Origin: an uncultured Collinsella sp.
GTDB taxonomy: Bacteria; Actinomycetota; Coriobacteriia; Coriobacteriales; Coriobacteriaceae
DNA length: 64,000 bases
Reading direction: 5' to 3'
Assembly (NCBI GenBank): GCA_934647195.1
Contig: CAKUFD010000007.1
Coordinates: forward strand, 1 to 64,000
How positions within the stretch are numbered: the first letter of the stretch is position 1; the number at the start of each line of letters is the position of its first letter. Below, piece after piece: positions 1-8,408 of the stretch. Below the pieces are notes generated by a model. The model did not search any database, was not told the origin of the DNA, and was given only the letters and a program-made list of their open reading frames with translations. The position numbers and the translations under genes are program-made.

Positions 1-126
1 CGCGGTGACGGCGCGGGGCGCTTTCCGGCGCGGCGAGCAAGACGCGGGACGCGCCGGGGCGGGCGCGGGCGGCGCGGCGCGCGGAATCCGAGAGCTTCTC
101 CAAATGAAGCAGAAAATCCCTTTTAG
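1..126 (+). other. possible 3' end of an upstream gene (unresolved)
   Basis: Frame 1 is open from the window edge to a TAG at 124-126 and would encode an Arg/Gly-rich tail. The first 90 bases are almost entirely G and C, so open frames arise easily by chance. Another frame is also open across this stretch, and there is no upstream sequence to judge by. This may be the tail of a gene starting left of the window or simply non-coding DNA. Confidence 0.2.
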
Positions 127-170
127 CACGGGCGCAAGGCGGCCCGAACGGGATTTTCTGCTCCATTTGG
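100..170. repeat. 21-bp inverted repeat
   Basis: The arms at 100-120 and 150-170 are reverse complements with one mismatch, separated by 29 bases. The left arm begins CCAAATGAAG and the right arm ends CTCCATTTGG. No T-run follows either arm, so it is not a textbook intrinsic terminator. The rest of 171-384 is AT-richer spacer ahead of the surface-protein gene; I recognise no clear promoter there. Confidence 0.7.
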
Positions 171-384
171 GATCGGGGAGGACGGGGTTTCTCGGAAGAT
201 CCTTCGACACCACCGCTCTCGATAAAAACAATATTTGTCGATTATGCATCAATTGTACGTTTCTCTACATATGTGGTCTATTTATCCATTGTTGATGAAA
301 AGCTCGAGGAGTATTCTTTCGCGGTGAATTTAATGGACACGTGTTGCGCGAGCAGCTGCGGCACAATGGAGAAAAAGGTGCATC

Positions 385-3198
385 ATGGCCTTTTCCAAGA
401 AGAATTACTTCAAGCCGACGGTCGCCGCGGTGGTAACGGCCGGATTCGCACTTTCCCCCATGCTTTCTACTGCCGCGATGGCGCAGACCAATAACGACTT
501 GGTGCTTGCCGGCTGTTATGAGGAGTGCCAGGGCGGCACCATGTCGCTCTCCGCGTGCAAGAAAAACCTCGATGATGCTAAGGCTAAGCTCGATGAGGCG
601 AAGGCGAACTATCAGGCCAAGCGCGATGCGACTGGCGATGCCGTGACCGATCTCGAGACCGCCCAGGCGGCAGAGAAGGAGGCCGCCGCGAATCTTGAGG
701 CCGCTCAGGCAGCATATGACGAGGCCGCTGCCGCTAACGAGGCTGCCCAGCAGCACCTTAAGGATATCGAGGGCGGGTGGACCGAGAAGAGCGACGAGGT
801 CAAGGAAGCCGACCGCACGGTCGTGAAGAAGACTGCAGAGCTCGAAGCTGCTAAAGCCGAGCACGCTAAGGCGACGCTCGAGGTGCAGCGCCTCCAGGCT
901 CTCGCCGGTCTCTCGAACGATTCCGTCGACAGCCTTAAAGCGGCAGCCGATCTTGCCCAGAAGAATTACGAAGCCGCCCAGAAGCTCTGGGAGACGGCGA
1001 GCGCTCAAAGCAAAAAGGCGCAGGACAAGTTTGACGATGCACGCACTAAGCACGATGCCGCGGCAAGCGCGCTCGAGACTGCCAAGAAGAATCTCGAAAA
1101 CGCTGAGAACTGGTATAACAACATGGTCGATCGCCAGAAGGACGCGCAGGCCAAGTACGACAAGGCCAAGAAGGCTTTGGACGACGCCAACGCGCGTCGC
1201 GACGAGATCAACCAGGGGCACGACGACCTTGAGAAGAAGGTTGACGAGGCAAATACGGCGCTCGACGCGGTGAAGGCCGATGTTGCCTCGGCGCAGGCCG
1301 CGCTCGATGCCGCGACGAGTTCGTATAACGACGCAGTGGCAAATCAGCAGGCAAAACAGCAGGCAGCCGATGATGCCCGTACGCTCTATGAAGAAGCCTC
1401 AAAGGCGGCTGGCGATGCATCGCGGGTCCAGGCGCTGCGTACCCGCAAGAGCGAACTCGAGAGTAAGGTTGCGGACGAGAAGCAGCAGGTCGAAAACGAT
1501 CAGGCTGCGCTCGATAGCGCTGCCGCGGCGCTCGATGCGGCGCGGGCGGCTCAAAAGACCGCCGAGGATAATCTAGTCGCCCCGACGCAGGCGGTGGAGG
1601 ATGCCCAGGCCGCTCTCGCTGCAAGGCAAAAAGAGAAGTCGAAGATCGACTCTGAGGTGAGCGCCTCCCAGACCGTATACAACGCCGCGAAGTCCAGCTA
1701 CGACGCCATCAAGGACAGCAAATGGGTGTTGCAGGCGGTGAAAAACGAGGCCAAGAAGGCGCTCGATTCCGCCGAGTCCAACCTTAACGACCTGAAGGCG
1801 AAGCAGGATGCCAAGGCGGAGGAAGTCGCCGCCGCCCAGGCTGCGCTCGACAGCGCAAACGCCGCGAAGGCGCCGCTTGACGAGGCTCTGGCTCAGGCAA
1901 AGCAAGACGTGGCCGATGCTCAGGTGACAAAGCAGACGGCAAGTGACGATCTCGATGCGGCGAAGGCCGCCCTCGATACCGATCAGGCCGAGCTCGACGA
2001 TGTGAGTACTCAGCTGGACGCTATCGACCATTTGGATGAGTACAAGCAAAAGCTCGACGATGCCGAGACGGCTCTCGACCAGGCGAAGCAAGCGACCGAG
2101 CAGGCCGAGGCAAAAAAGAGCGAGGCCCAGCAGGCTCTCGATCAAAAGGTCGTCGCCCAGCAGGACGCGCAGGCTGCCGTCGATACCGCTCAGTCCGCCG
2201 TCTCCTCCTACGACGCGGAGCACGCCGCCGAACTCAAGAAACTCGATGAGCAGATTGATGGCAAGACCGTGCTTGGCGTGAAGATCCCGGGCGAACTTAC
2301 CCGAAAGTACGAGGAGGCGAAGGCGGAGCTCGATGTCGTGAACGCGCAGCTTGCGGTGGCTGCCAAGAACCTGGAGGCTGCTCGCGTGCTCGTGGTGGGT
2401 GCGGAGGTTGCCGAGAAGGCGACGAAACTCGCCATGGACGCAGCGGGCGTTCAGCTGCAGGTTGCAAAGGACGCCGAGGCTGCTGCCTATACCGTTATGG
2501 AGGCTGCTCGCAAGGTGGCTGATTCTGCCTCCAAGCTTGCCGAGAACGCCGAGCAGGCAGCTCAGCAGGCGGCGCAAAAGCTCGAGGAGGCTCGTGCGGC
2601 GCAAGCGGCTGCAAAGCAGAAGGTCGATCAGTCCCGTACCGACTTGGATGCGGCGAAGCAGCATGCGGAGCGCGCAAACAAGGAGCTGACCGAGTTGAAC
2701 GCGCAGGTTGCCCAGGCCGAAGTGAACGCCATCAAGGCTAAGATTGGCCTGCAGATGAAGGAGAAGCCGCTTGCTTCCGCCAAGGCGGCGCTTGAGACCG
2801 CTCATGCGAACGCGCTGGCGAAGCAGGCTGCATACGACAGCGCCGTGTCTGCGGAACGGCAGGCCAAAGATGAGCTTGATGCCGCGCAGGCAAACTACGA
2901 CGCTGCGCTCGAGTGCTTCAACAAATGCTCGCAGGCTGCAGGTTCTGGTACCGCCGCGGGCTCTGCATCTGGCGCCTCTTCGGCATCTTCGACGGGGGCC
3001 TCGGCTGAAGGCAAGGGCAACGCGTCCACCGCGTCCCAGCAGGCTTCGAGCGGCGCTGCTGCCACCTCGCACACCGCGGTCGCTGCGTTGCCTCAGACGA
3101 GCGATACGACTCTTGAGGGCATCGTGGTCATTGCCGGTGCTGGCGCTGCCGCCATTGCCGCGGGCGAAGCTGCTCGTCGTCGTCATGTCGCGAAGTAG
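385..3198 (+). CDS. secreted, cell-wall-anchored coiled-coil surface protein (LPQTS sorting signal)
   Basis: This encodes 937 residues. A signal peptide covers about residues 1-33 (two lysines, a hydrophobic core, likely cut after AMA). Three cysteines follow at 44, 48 and 58. Roughly residues 60-850 are an almost unbroken Ala/Lys/Glu/Asp/Gln-rich heptad pattern that predicts a long coiled-coil rod. A Ser/Gly/Ala/Thr linker leads to LPQTS at 902-906, a hydrophobic segment and a terminal Arg/Lys tail: a sortase substrate with Ser in place of the final Gly. ATG 385 follows a GGAG four bases upstream of a purine-rich stretch. It resembles rod-like adhesins, but no binding domain is recognisable. 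Long open frames on the opposite strand are by-products of its composition. Confidence 0.85.
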   Translation: MAFSKKNYFKPTVAAVVTAGFALSPMLSTAAMAQTNNDLVLAGCYEECQGGTMSLSACKKNLDDAKAKLDEAKANYQAKRDATGDAVTDLETAQAAEKEAAANLEAAQAAYDEAAAANEAAQQHLKDIEGGWTEKSDEVKEADRTVVKKTAELEAAKAEHAKATLEVQRLQALAGLSNDSVDSLKAAADLAQKNYEAAQKLWETASAQSKKAQDKFDDARTKHDAAASALETAKKNLENAENWYNNMVDRQKDAQAKYDKAKKALDDANARRDEINQGHDDLEKKVDEANTALDAVKADVASAQAALDAATSSYNDAVANQQAKQQAADDARTLYEEASKAAGDASRVQALRTRKSELESKVADEKQQVENDQAALDSAAAALDAARAAQKTAEDNLVAPTQAVEDAQAALAARQKEKSKIDSEVSASQTVYNAAKSSYDAIKDSKWVLQAVKNEAKKALDSAESNLNDLKAKQDAKAEEVAAAQAALDSANAAKAPLDEALAQAKQDVADAQVTKQTASDDLDAAKAALDTDQAELDDVSTQLDAIDHLDEYKQKLDDAETALDQAKQATEQAEAKKSEAQQALDQKVVAQQDAQAAVDTAQSAVSSYDAEHAAELKKLDEQIDGKTVLGVKIPGELTRKYEEAKAELDVVNAQLAVAAKNLEAARVLVVGAEVAEKATKLAMDAAGVQLQVAKDAEAAAYTVMEAARKVADSASKLAENAEQAAQQAAQKLEEARAAQAAAKQKVDQSRTDLDAAKQHAERANKELTELNAQVAQAEVNAIKAKIGLQMKEKPLASAKAALETAHANALAKQAAYDSAVSAERQAKDELDAAQANYDAALECFNKCSQAAGSGTAAGSASGASSASSTGASAEGKGNASTASQQASSGAAATSHTAVAALPQTSDTTLEGIVVIAGAGAAAIAAGEAARRRHVAK

Positions 3199-3231
3199 AC
3201 GCGAATTTTCGCATCCGCAATCTTCGATTTG

Positions 3232-3269
3232 AAAGGCGCGCCGAACCATGTGGTTTGGCGCGCCTTTTT
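3232..3269 (+). terminator. intrinsic terminator after the surface-protein gene
   Basis: A near-perfect hairpin (GGCGCGCC arms extended by AACC/GGTT, four-base loop) is followed by TTTTT, 33 bases after the stop codon. Confidence 0.9.
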
Positions 3270-3480
3270 CTTTGGTGAACGCACAACATATAGGTCAAGT
3301 GCTTTTTTAACGCCGTTCATCGGTGGACTCGTGAGGTTTTGGAAGATTTCCAAAAGGAATATGTCCGATGTGCTTGGCAGCCAAACTGCAGGTCACGTGT
3401 TGGGGGCGTGCGGAATAAAAATGCCAACGGGGGTAGTGCGGATATTTACGGTATCTTTCTTATGCCGTTGACCTGCTAAA

Positions 3481-3527
3481 ACACAATATATAGTGTTGAC
3501 CATAAATAAGAAAACATTATATAGGGT
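3481..3527. promoter_or_regulatory. tandem NrdR boxes upstream of nrdD
   Basis: The first box (3481-3496, ACACAATATATAGTGT) is a perfect palindrome matching the known NrdR consensus. The second (3512-3527) keeps the ATTATATAG core with a weaker right half. Their centres lie 31 bp apart, about three helical turns, the usual spacing for cooperative NrdR binding. No other gene lies between them and nrdD. The rest of the 3270-3743 spacer is a long leader in which I recognise nothing else. Confidence 0.85.
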
Positions 3528-3743
3528 GAGTAACTTGTCGTATGATAGGTATCAACGCACCGTAAGATATGACTTCGCGCTTGCCGAGTGAGTTGCGGCA
3601 CTTCCCTTGCTTGCCCCATAAGCAAGGTGGATTTGTCCGCACGCGAGCGTAAAGTCTTTCAACGAATAAAGAAGACGCAGGAAGGCGGGGAAGACCCGCG
3701 ACGTTCGTGCGCCTTGAAGAAGAGGACGAGAGGTACGAGCTTC

Positions 3744-5966
3744 ATGAAGATCATCAAGCGCAGCGGAGTGGAAGTTACGTTTGACATCGAGAAGATCACC
3801 AATGCGATTCGCGCGGCGAACCGCGAGGTCAAGGAATCCGATCGCCTGACTGAGCGTCAGGTTGTCTACGCTGCGCAAAACGTTGCCGACGCATGCGAAG
3901 CCGCTGGCCATACCGTTTCTGTCGAAGAGATTCAGGACATGGTCGAGGACGAGATTATGCGTCTCGACTGCTACGAGGTGGCGCGACACTACATCATCTA
4001 TCGCTACGTGCAGAGCCTCAAGCGCACCAAGAACACCACCGACGACAAGATCTTGTCGCTCATCGAGTGCAACAACGAGGAGGTCAAGCAGGAGAACTCC
4101 AACAAGAACCCCACCGTCAATTCCGTGCAGCGCGACTACATGGCCGGAGAGGTCTCCAAGGACCTGGCCCAGCGCGTCTTGCTGCCCGCCGACGTCGTGG
4201 CCGCCCACAACGAGGGCCTCATCCACTTCCACGACTCGGATTACTTTGCCCAGCATATGCACAACTGTGACCTGGTGAACCTCGAGGACATGCTGCAAAA
4301 CGGCACGGTCATTTCGGGTACGCTCATCGAGAAACCGCACAGCTTCTCGACGGCGTGCAACATCGCCACGCAGATCATCGCCCAGGTTGCTTCCTCTCAG
4401 TACGGTGGCCAGTCCATCTCGCTGACGCACCTGGCGCCGTTTGTCGAGGTGAGCCGCCAAAGAATTCGCCGCGAGGTGATTCGCGAGCTCGAGGAGCTCG
4501 GCGTGAACGCTCCCGAGGAGAAGGTGCACGAGGTTGTGGAAGAGCGCCTGCGCGATGAGATCCGTCGTGGTGTCCAGACCATCCAGTACCAGGTTGTGAC
4601 CCTCATGACCACAAACGGCCAGGCGCCGTTCGTCACCGTGTTCATGTACCTCAACGAGGCTCGTTCGGAGGCCGAGAAGCATGACCTTGCCATGATCGTC
4701 GAGGAGACCTTGCGCCAGCGCTACGAGGGCGTGAAGAACGAGGCAGGCGTGTGGATCACCCCGGCGTTCCCCAAGCTCATCTATGTGCTCGAGGACGATA
4801 ACGTGGCCGAGGACTCTCCGTTCTTCTACCTCACGCAGCTTGCGGCCAAGTGCACTGCCAAGCGCATGGTGCCCGACTACATCTCCGAGAAGAAGATGCG
4901 CGAGTACAAGCTGTCCCTTGGCGAGACCGAGGGCAACGGCGATTGCTACACCTGCATGGGCTGCCGCAGCTTCTTGACTCCCGATCGTTCTGGTAACGGC
5001 TACGACAACGTGGCGAATGCCGGCAACTGGGAGCCGGGCAAGCCCAAGTACTATGGCCGCTTTAACCAGGGCGTCGTCACCATCAACCTGCCGGATGTGG
5101 CGCTCTCGTCCCATCAGGACATGGATAAGTTCTGGGAGATCTTCGACGAGCGCTTGGAGCTGTGCCACAAGGCGCTCATGTGTCGCCACAACCGTCTGAA
5201 GGGCACGCTGTCCGACGCCGCTCCGATTCTGTGGCAGTACGGCGCCCTTGCGCGCCTCAAGAAGGGCGAGACCATCGACAAGCTGCTGTATGGCGGTTAT
5301 TCGACCATCTCGCTCGGCTATGCGGGCCTTTACGAATGCGTCAAGTACATGACGGGCCACAGCCATACCGAGGCCGAGGGCACGCCCTTTGCGATGCAGG
5401 TTATGCAGCACATGAACGACAAGTGCAACGAGTGGAAGGCCGAGAGCAATATCGACTTCTCGCTTTACGGTACACCGCTTGAGTCCACGACGTACAAGTT
5501 CGCCAAGTCGCTGCAGCGCCGCTTTGGCATCGTACCGGGCGTAACCGACAAGGGCTACATCACCAACAGCTATCACGTGCACGTGTCCGAGCAGATTGAC
5601 GCCTTTGACAAGCTCAAGTTCGAGAGCCAGTTCCAGCGTTTGAGCCCCGGCGGCGCCATCTCCTACGTCGAGGTTCCCAACATGCAGGATAACCTCAAGG
5701 CTGTTATCCGCGTGATGCAGTACATCTACGACAACATCATGTACGCCGAGCTCAACACCAAGAGCGATTACTGCCAGGTCTGCGGCTACGACGGCGAGAT
5801 CAAGATCGTGGAGGACGATGGCAAGTTGGTGTGGGAGTGCCCCCATTGCGGCAACCGCGATCAGGAAAAGATGAACGTGGCGCGTCGTACCTGCGGATAC
5901 ATTGGTACGCAGTTTTGGAATCAGGGCCGCACCGAGGAGATTCGCGACCGCGTTTTGCACCTGTAG
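3744..5966 (+). CDS. nrdD: anaerobic ribonucleoside-triphosphate reductase (class III), catalytic subunit
   Basis: The enzyme reduces ribonucleoside triphosphates to dNTPs in anaerobic cytoplasm with a glycyl radical. Starting at ATG 3744 it has 740 residues. An N-terminal ATP-cone begins MKIIKRSGVEV and fits the allosteric regulatory domain. The C-terminal zinc site is C677-x2-C680 and C699-x2-C702. The glycyl-radical motif RTCGYIG places the radical on Gly718. Upstream in-frame codons to 3588 carry no NrdD-like sequence, so ATG 3744 is preferred. The NrdR box pair upstream predicts repression when (d)ATP is plentiful. The activase nrdG lies 126 bases downstream. An 802-codon antisense open frame here is a shadow. 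Confidence 0.97.
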   Translation: MKIIKRSGVEVTFDIEKITNAIRAANREVKESDRLTERQVVYAAQNVADACEAAGHTVSVEEIQDMVEDEIMRLDCYEVARHYIIYRYVQSLKRTKNTTDDKILSLIECNNEEVKQENSNKNPTVNSVQRDYMAGEVSKDLAQRVLLPADVVAAHNEGLIHFHDSDYFAQHMHNCDLVNLEDMLQNGTVISGTLIEKPHSFSTACNIATQIIAQVASSQYGGQSISLTHLAPFVEVSRQRIRREVIRELEELGVNAPEEKVHEVVEERLRDEIRRGVQTIQYQVVTLMTTNGQAPFVTVFMYLNEARSEAEKHDLAMIVEETLRQRYEGVKNEAGVWITPAFPKLIYVLEDDNVAEDSPFFYLTQLAAKCTAKRMVPDYISEKKMREYKLSLGETEGNGDCYTCMGCRSFLTPDRSGNGYDNVANAGNWEPGKPKYYGRFNQGVVTINLPDVALSSHQDMDKFWEIFDERLELCHKALMCRHNRLKGTLSDAAPILWQYGALARLKKGETIDKLLYGGYSTISLGYAGLYECVKYMTGHSHTEAEGTPFAMQVMQHMNDKCNEWKAESNIDFSLYGTPLESTTYKFAKSLQRRFGIVPGVTDKGYITNSYHVHVSEQIDAFDKLKFESQFQRLSPGGAISYVEVPNMQDNLKAVIRVMQYIYDNIMYAELNTKSDYCQVCGYDGEIKIVEDDGKLVWECPHCGNRDQEKMNVARRTCGYIGTQFWNQGRTEEIRDRVLHL

Positions 5967-6007
5967 GAGATTGCATAGGGGCGCAGTCTCGATATATGCG
6001 AGAATTT

Positions 6008-6034
6008 ATGGGGCTGCTTTTGCGGCCCCATTCT
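6008..6034 (+). terminator. weak hairpin between nrdD and nrdG
   Basis: ATGGGGC and GCCCCAT pair around a 10-base loop, followed by TTCTTTC. It may cause partial termination and set the nrdD:nrdG ratio. The T-run is interrupted, so read-through is likely. Confidence 0.5.
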
Positions 6035-6092
6035 TTCGTTTGTGCTATATCTGGCTTGGAGCCTGCGCAAAAGACGCTCGCGGGGAGGCGTT

Positions 6093-6677
6093 ATGAATTA
6101 CTCGGCTATCAAATACTTTGATATCGCCAATGGCGAGGGGGTTCGTACCACGCTGTTCGTCAGCGGGTGTCGTCGTGGCTGCAAGAACTGCTTCAATGCC
6201 GTGGCATGGGATTTTGCCGCCGGCGACCTGTTTACGCCCGAGGTTGGCGACCAGATCATCGCAAGCATCGACCACCCGTTTTGCGACGGCTTCACGCTGC
6301 TGGGCGGCGAGCCGATGGAGCCGGAGAATCAAATGGGCCTCGTGGATTTCGTCGAGCGTGTGCGCGCCGCGTATCCTGCGGGTTCGGGCAAGACTATCTG
6401 GTGCTATACGGGCGACACGCTCGATGCGCTCATGCCGGGTGGGGCGCATCGCACCGACGTCACCGAGCGTCTTCTCGCCTGCATTGATATCTTGGTCGAC
6501 GGTCCTTTCGTGCAGGATTTGCATGACATCACGCTGCGCTTCCGCGGATCGTCCAATCAACGTATCATCGACATGAACGCGACGCGTGCCCGCGCTGCTG
6601 CGGAAGGCGTGAGCCTTGCAGATGCAGTTGAGCTCTGGCATGACGAAGCGATATACAGCACCCATACAATGGAGTAG
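6093..6677 (+). CDS. nrdG: anaerobic ribonucleotide reductase activating protein (radical SAM)
   Basis: This activase uses SAM and a 4Fe-4S cluster to generate the glycyl radical on NrdD. The cluster motif is C26-x3-C30-x2-C33 ([11 protein letters not shown]), followed by a GGEP motif typical of the family. The product is 194 residues, a little longer than many NrdG proteins. ATG 6093 has a strong GGGGAGG ribosome site; an ATG at 6042 in the same frame lacks one and adds unconserved sequence. The stop is 11 bases from folE, so nrdG, folE, the HD gene and folB are probably co-transcribed. Confidence 0.95.
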   Translation: MNYSAIKYFDIANGEGVRTTLFVSGCRRGCKNCFNAVAWDFAAGDLFTPEVGDQIIASIDHPFCDGFTLLGGEPMEPENQMGLVDFVERVRAAYPAGSGKTIWCYTGDTLDALMPGGAHRTDVTERLLACIDILVDGPFVQDLHDITLRFRGSSNQRIIDMNATRARAAAEGVSLADAVELWHDEAIYSTHTME

Positions 6678-6688
6678 GAAAGGCCCTC

Positions 6689-7246
6689 ATGGTCGATTCG
6701 GAAAAGGTAAAAGAAGCGATTCGTCTGCTGCTCGAGGGGATCGGTGAGGACCCGACGCGTGAGGGCCTGGTAGAGACCCCCGACCGCGTGGCGCGCATGT
6801 GGGAGGAGCTTGCCGGCGGAATGGAGTCGGATGCCTCCGAGCATTTGAGCCGCACCTTCGCGGTGAATTCGAACGACCTGGTGATCGAGCGTGATATCAC
6901 GTTCTACTCCATGTGCGAGCATCACATGCTTCCCTTTTACGGACATGTGGCCATAGGCTATATCCCGCGTGGCCGCGTGGCGGGCCTCTCCAAGCTTGCG
7001 CGCACGGTCGAGGTTTACGCGCGTCGTCTGCAGTTGCAAGAACAACTCACCGCGCAGATTGCCGATGCATTGATGGAGCATCTGGCTCCCGAGGGCGCGA
7101 TCGTCCTTATCGAAGCCGAGCACATGTGCATGACCATGCGCGGCGTGCAAAAGCCCGGCACCACTACGGTGACGCTTGCGCGTCGCGGATGCTTTGAGAG
7201 CGACCCTGCCCTTGAGGAGCGCTTCTTCCGCATGCTGGAGCGCTAG
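6689..7246 (+). CDS. folE: GTP cyclohydrolase I
   Basis: It converts GTP to 7,8-dihydroneopterin triphosphate, the first step of folate synthesis. The 185-residue length is normal for the type I enzyme. Zinc ligands are visible as C76 with H78/H79 in [10 protein letters not shown] and C147 in EHMCMTMRG. The SKLAR substrate-binding segment is intact. It sits 11 bases after nrdG and 2 bases before the next gene. Pairing with the anaerobic reductase makes sense because folate is needed for thymidylate synthesis. Confidence 0.97.
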   Translation: MVDSEKVKEAIRLLLEGIGEDPTREGLVETPDRVARMWEELAGGMESDASEHLSRTFAVNSNDLVIERDITFYSMCEHHMLPFYGHVAIGYIPRGRVAGLSKLARTVEVYARRLQLQEQLTAQIADALMEHLAPEGAIVLIEAEHMCMTMRGVQKPGTTTVTLARRGCFESDPALEERFFRMLER

Positions 7247-7248
7247 CG

Positions 7249-7779
7249 TTGCTCGCGAGCATGCCGCGTGTCGACGCAATTTGGGCAAACCCCCTGTTTC
7301 AAGAAAACCTGGCTGCTATCGAGGCGGCGGAGGCGCAGCGTGCTTACTGCCGCCACGGTTCGTCCCACCTGTTGGATGTGGCACGCGTGGCGTGGATCAT
7401 CAACCTTGAGGACAGCTTTGGCCTTGCGCGGGACGTGGTCTACGCTGCAGCGCTTTTGCATGATATCGGCCGTGCGGCTGAATATTCCGAGGGCATTTCC
7501 CATGATGAGGCAGGTGCCGAGATAGCGCGCCGAATTTTGGGTACGGTAGTGCCTGAACAGAGATTCTCTTCTGCCGAGGCCGATGCGATCGTCGAGGCGG
7601 TGCGAGGTCATCGTGCCGACGATGTCGATGCGGTGCCGCGCGAGCTTTCCTCTCTGTCGAGCCGTCTGGTCCGCGTGATTGCCGAGGCCGATCATCGTTC
7701 CCGCCCCTGCTTCGCATGCGCCTCGCGCGCTACCTGCTACTGGTCGGAAGAGAAGAAGAACATGGCGGTGCGTATCTAG
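7249..7779 (+). CDS. HD-domain phosphohydrolase, folate-cluster type
   Basis: The product is 176 residues from a TTG at 7249, or 172 from ATG 7261; neither has an obvious ribosome site, and coupling to folE is likely. H36, H40 and H71-D72 (ALLHDIGR) form the metal-binding HD signature, with RGHRAD further on. A Cys cluster near the end (RPCFACASRATCYW) could bind a metal or cluster. Being locked between folE and folB, it could supply the phosphatase step that removes phosphates from dihydroneopterin triphosphate; that role is inference from position only. Confidence 0.75.
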   Translation: MLASMPRVDAIWANPLFQENLAAIEAAEAQRAYCRHGSSHLLDVARVAWIINLEDSFGLARDVVYAAALLHDIGRAAEYSEGISHDEAGAEIARRILGTVVPEQRFSSAEADAIVEAVRGHRADDVDAVPRELSSLSSRLVRVIAEADHRSRPCFACASRATCYWSEEKKNMAVRI

Positions 7780-7811
7780 CCGATGCGAACCGCGTTGGAG
7801 GAGTGATTCGC

Positions 7812-8300
7812 ATGAGCAGCAAGAAATTGCCCGATAGCACAACGCCAATCGAGGGAGCGAAGCTCGCGCGTCGTGATGGCGCAAATGTTCCTGCGACGCG
7901 AACCTCGATCGTTCACGTGACGCCCGATCAGATTTCCCATGCTGACCGCATTCTGGTCGACGGACTTGAGATCTTCGCTAATCATGGCGTGTATCCCGAG
8001 GAAAATGCACTGGGGCAGAAATTCGTCGTCTCGCTGGTGCTCTACGCCGATCTGCATGCGGCGGGAGAGAGCGACGACCTGAATGCGTCAATCGACTATG
8101 GCGCTGTTTGTCACGATGTTGACGGATATATGCGAGAGCATACGTTCAAACTCATCGAGACGGCGGCAGAAGGCGTGGCACAAACCTTGCTCGCGCGCTA
8201 CCCGCTGCTCTTGGGCGTTCGCGTGAAGATCGAGAAACCCTGGGCACCCGTGGGTCTGCCGCTCGCATCTTGCGGCGTAGAGGTCGAGCGTCTTCGTTAA
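7812..8300 (+). CDS. folB: dihydroneopterin aldolase
   Basis: It cleaves 7,8-dihydroneopterin to 6-hydroxymethyl-dihydropterin and glycolaldehyde. The family core begins about residue 46 (DRILVDGLEIFANHGVYPEE) with the catalytic Glu pair, and ends near KIEKPWAPVGLP. From ATG 7812, behind a GGAGGAG ribosome site, the protein is 162 residues, about 40 longer than usual because of an unconserved N-terminal extension. folK and folP, which usually follow, are absent from this window. Confidence 0.93.
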   Translation: MSSKKLPDSTTPIEGAKLARRDGANVPATRTSIVHVTPDQISHADRILVDGLEIFANHGVYPEENALGQKFVVSLVLYADLHAAGESDDLNASIDYGAVCHDVDGYMREHTFKLIETAAEGVAQTLLARYPLLLGVRVKIEKPWAPVGLPLASCGVEVERLR

Positions 8301-8329
8301 TTGTGTCACTTCAGATGCATGGCATGCGA

Positions 8330-8363
8330 AAGGGCCCGTGCGCCAAGATGGCGTGCGGACCCT
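8330..8363. terminator. shared hairpin between convergent folB and the beta-helix gene
   Basis: A stem of about 14 pairs with small bulges (AGGGCCCG...CGGACCCT) lies 30 bases after folB and 46 bases beyond the stop of the converging gene. No strong T-run is present on the plus strand; TTTC follows on the minus strand. Confidence 0.6.
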
Positions 8364-8408
8364 TGCTGTGGCATGGCGATCTGCGCCGCGATCTGAGCGG
8401 CTCGGGCT

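Noticed and set aside
1573..3249. 558-codon minus-strand open frame across the coiled-coil gene
   Set aside because: It is a by-product of repeated Ala/Glu/Lys codons on the plus strand; no start context or domain.
3280..3296. Third NrdR box near the surface-protein terminator
   Set aside because: CACAACATATAGGTCA has a similar centre but lacks palindromic outer bases and the right spacing.
3552..5960. 802-codon open frame on the minus strand across nrdD
   Set aside because: It is Leu/Val/His/Asp-rich with no domain, mirrors nrdD codon bias, and nrdD is beyond doubt the coding strand.
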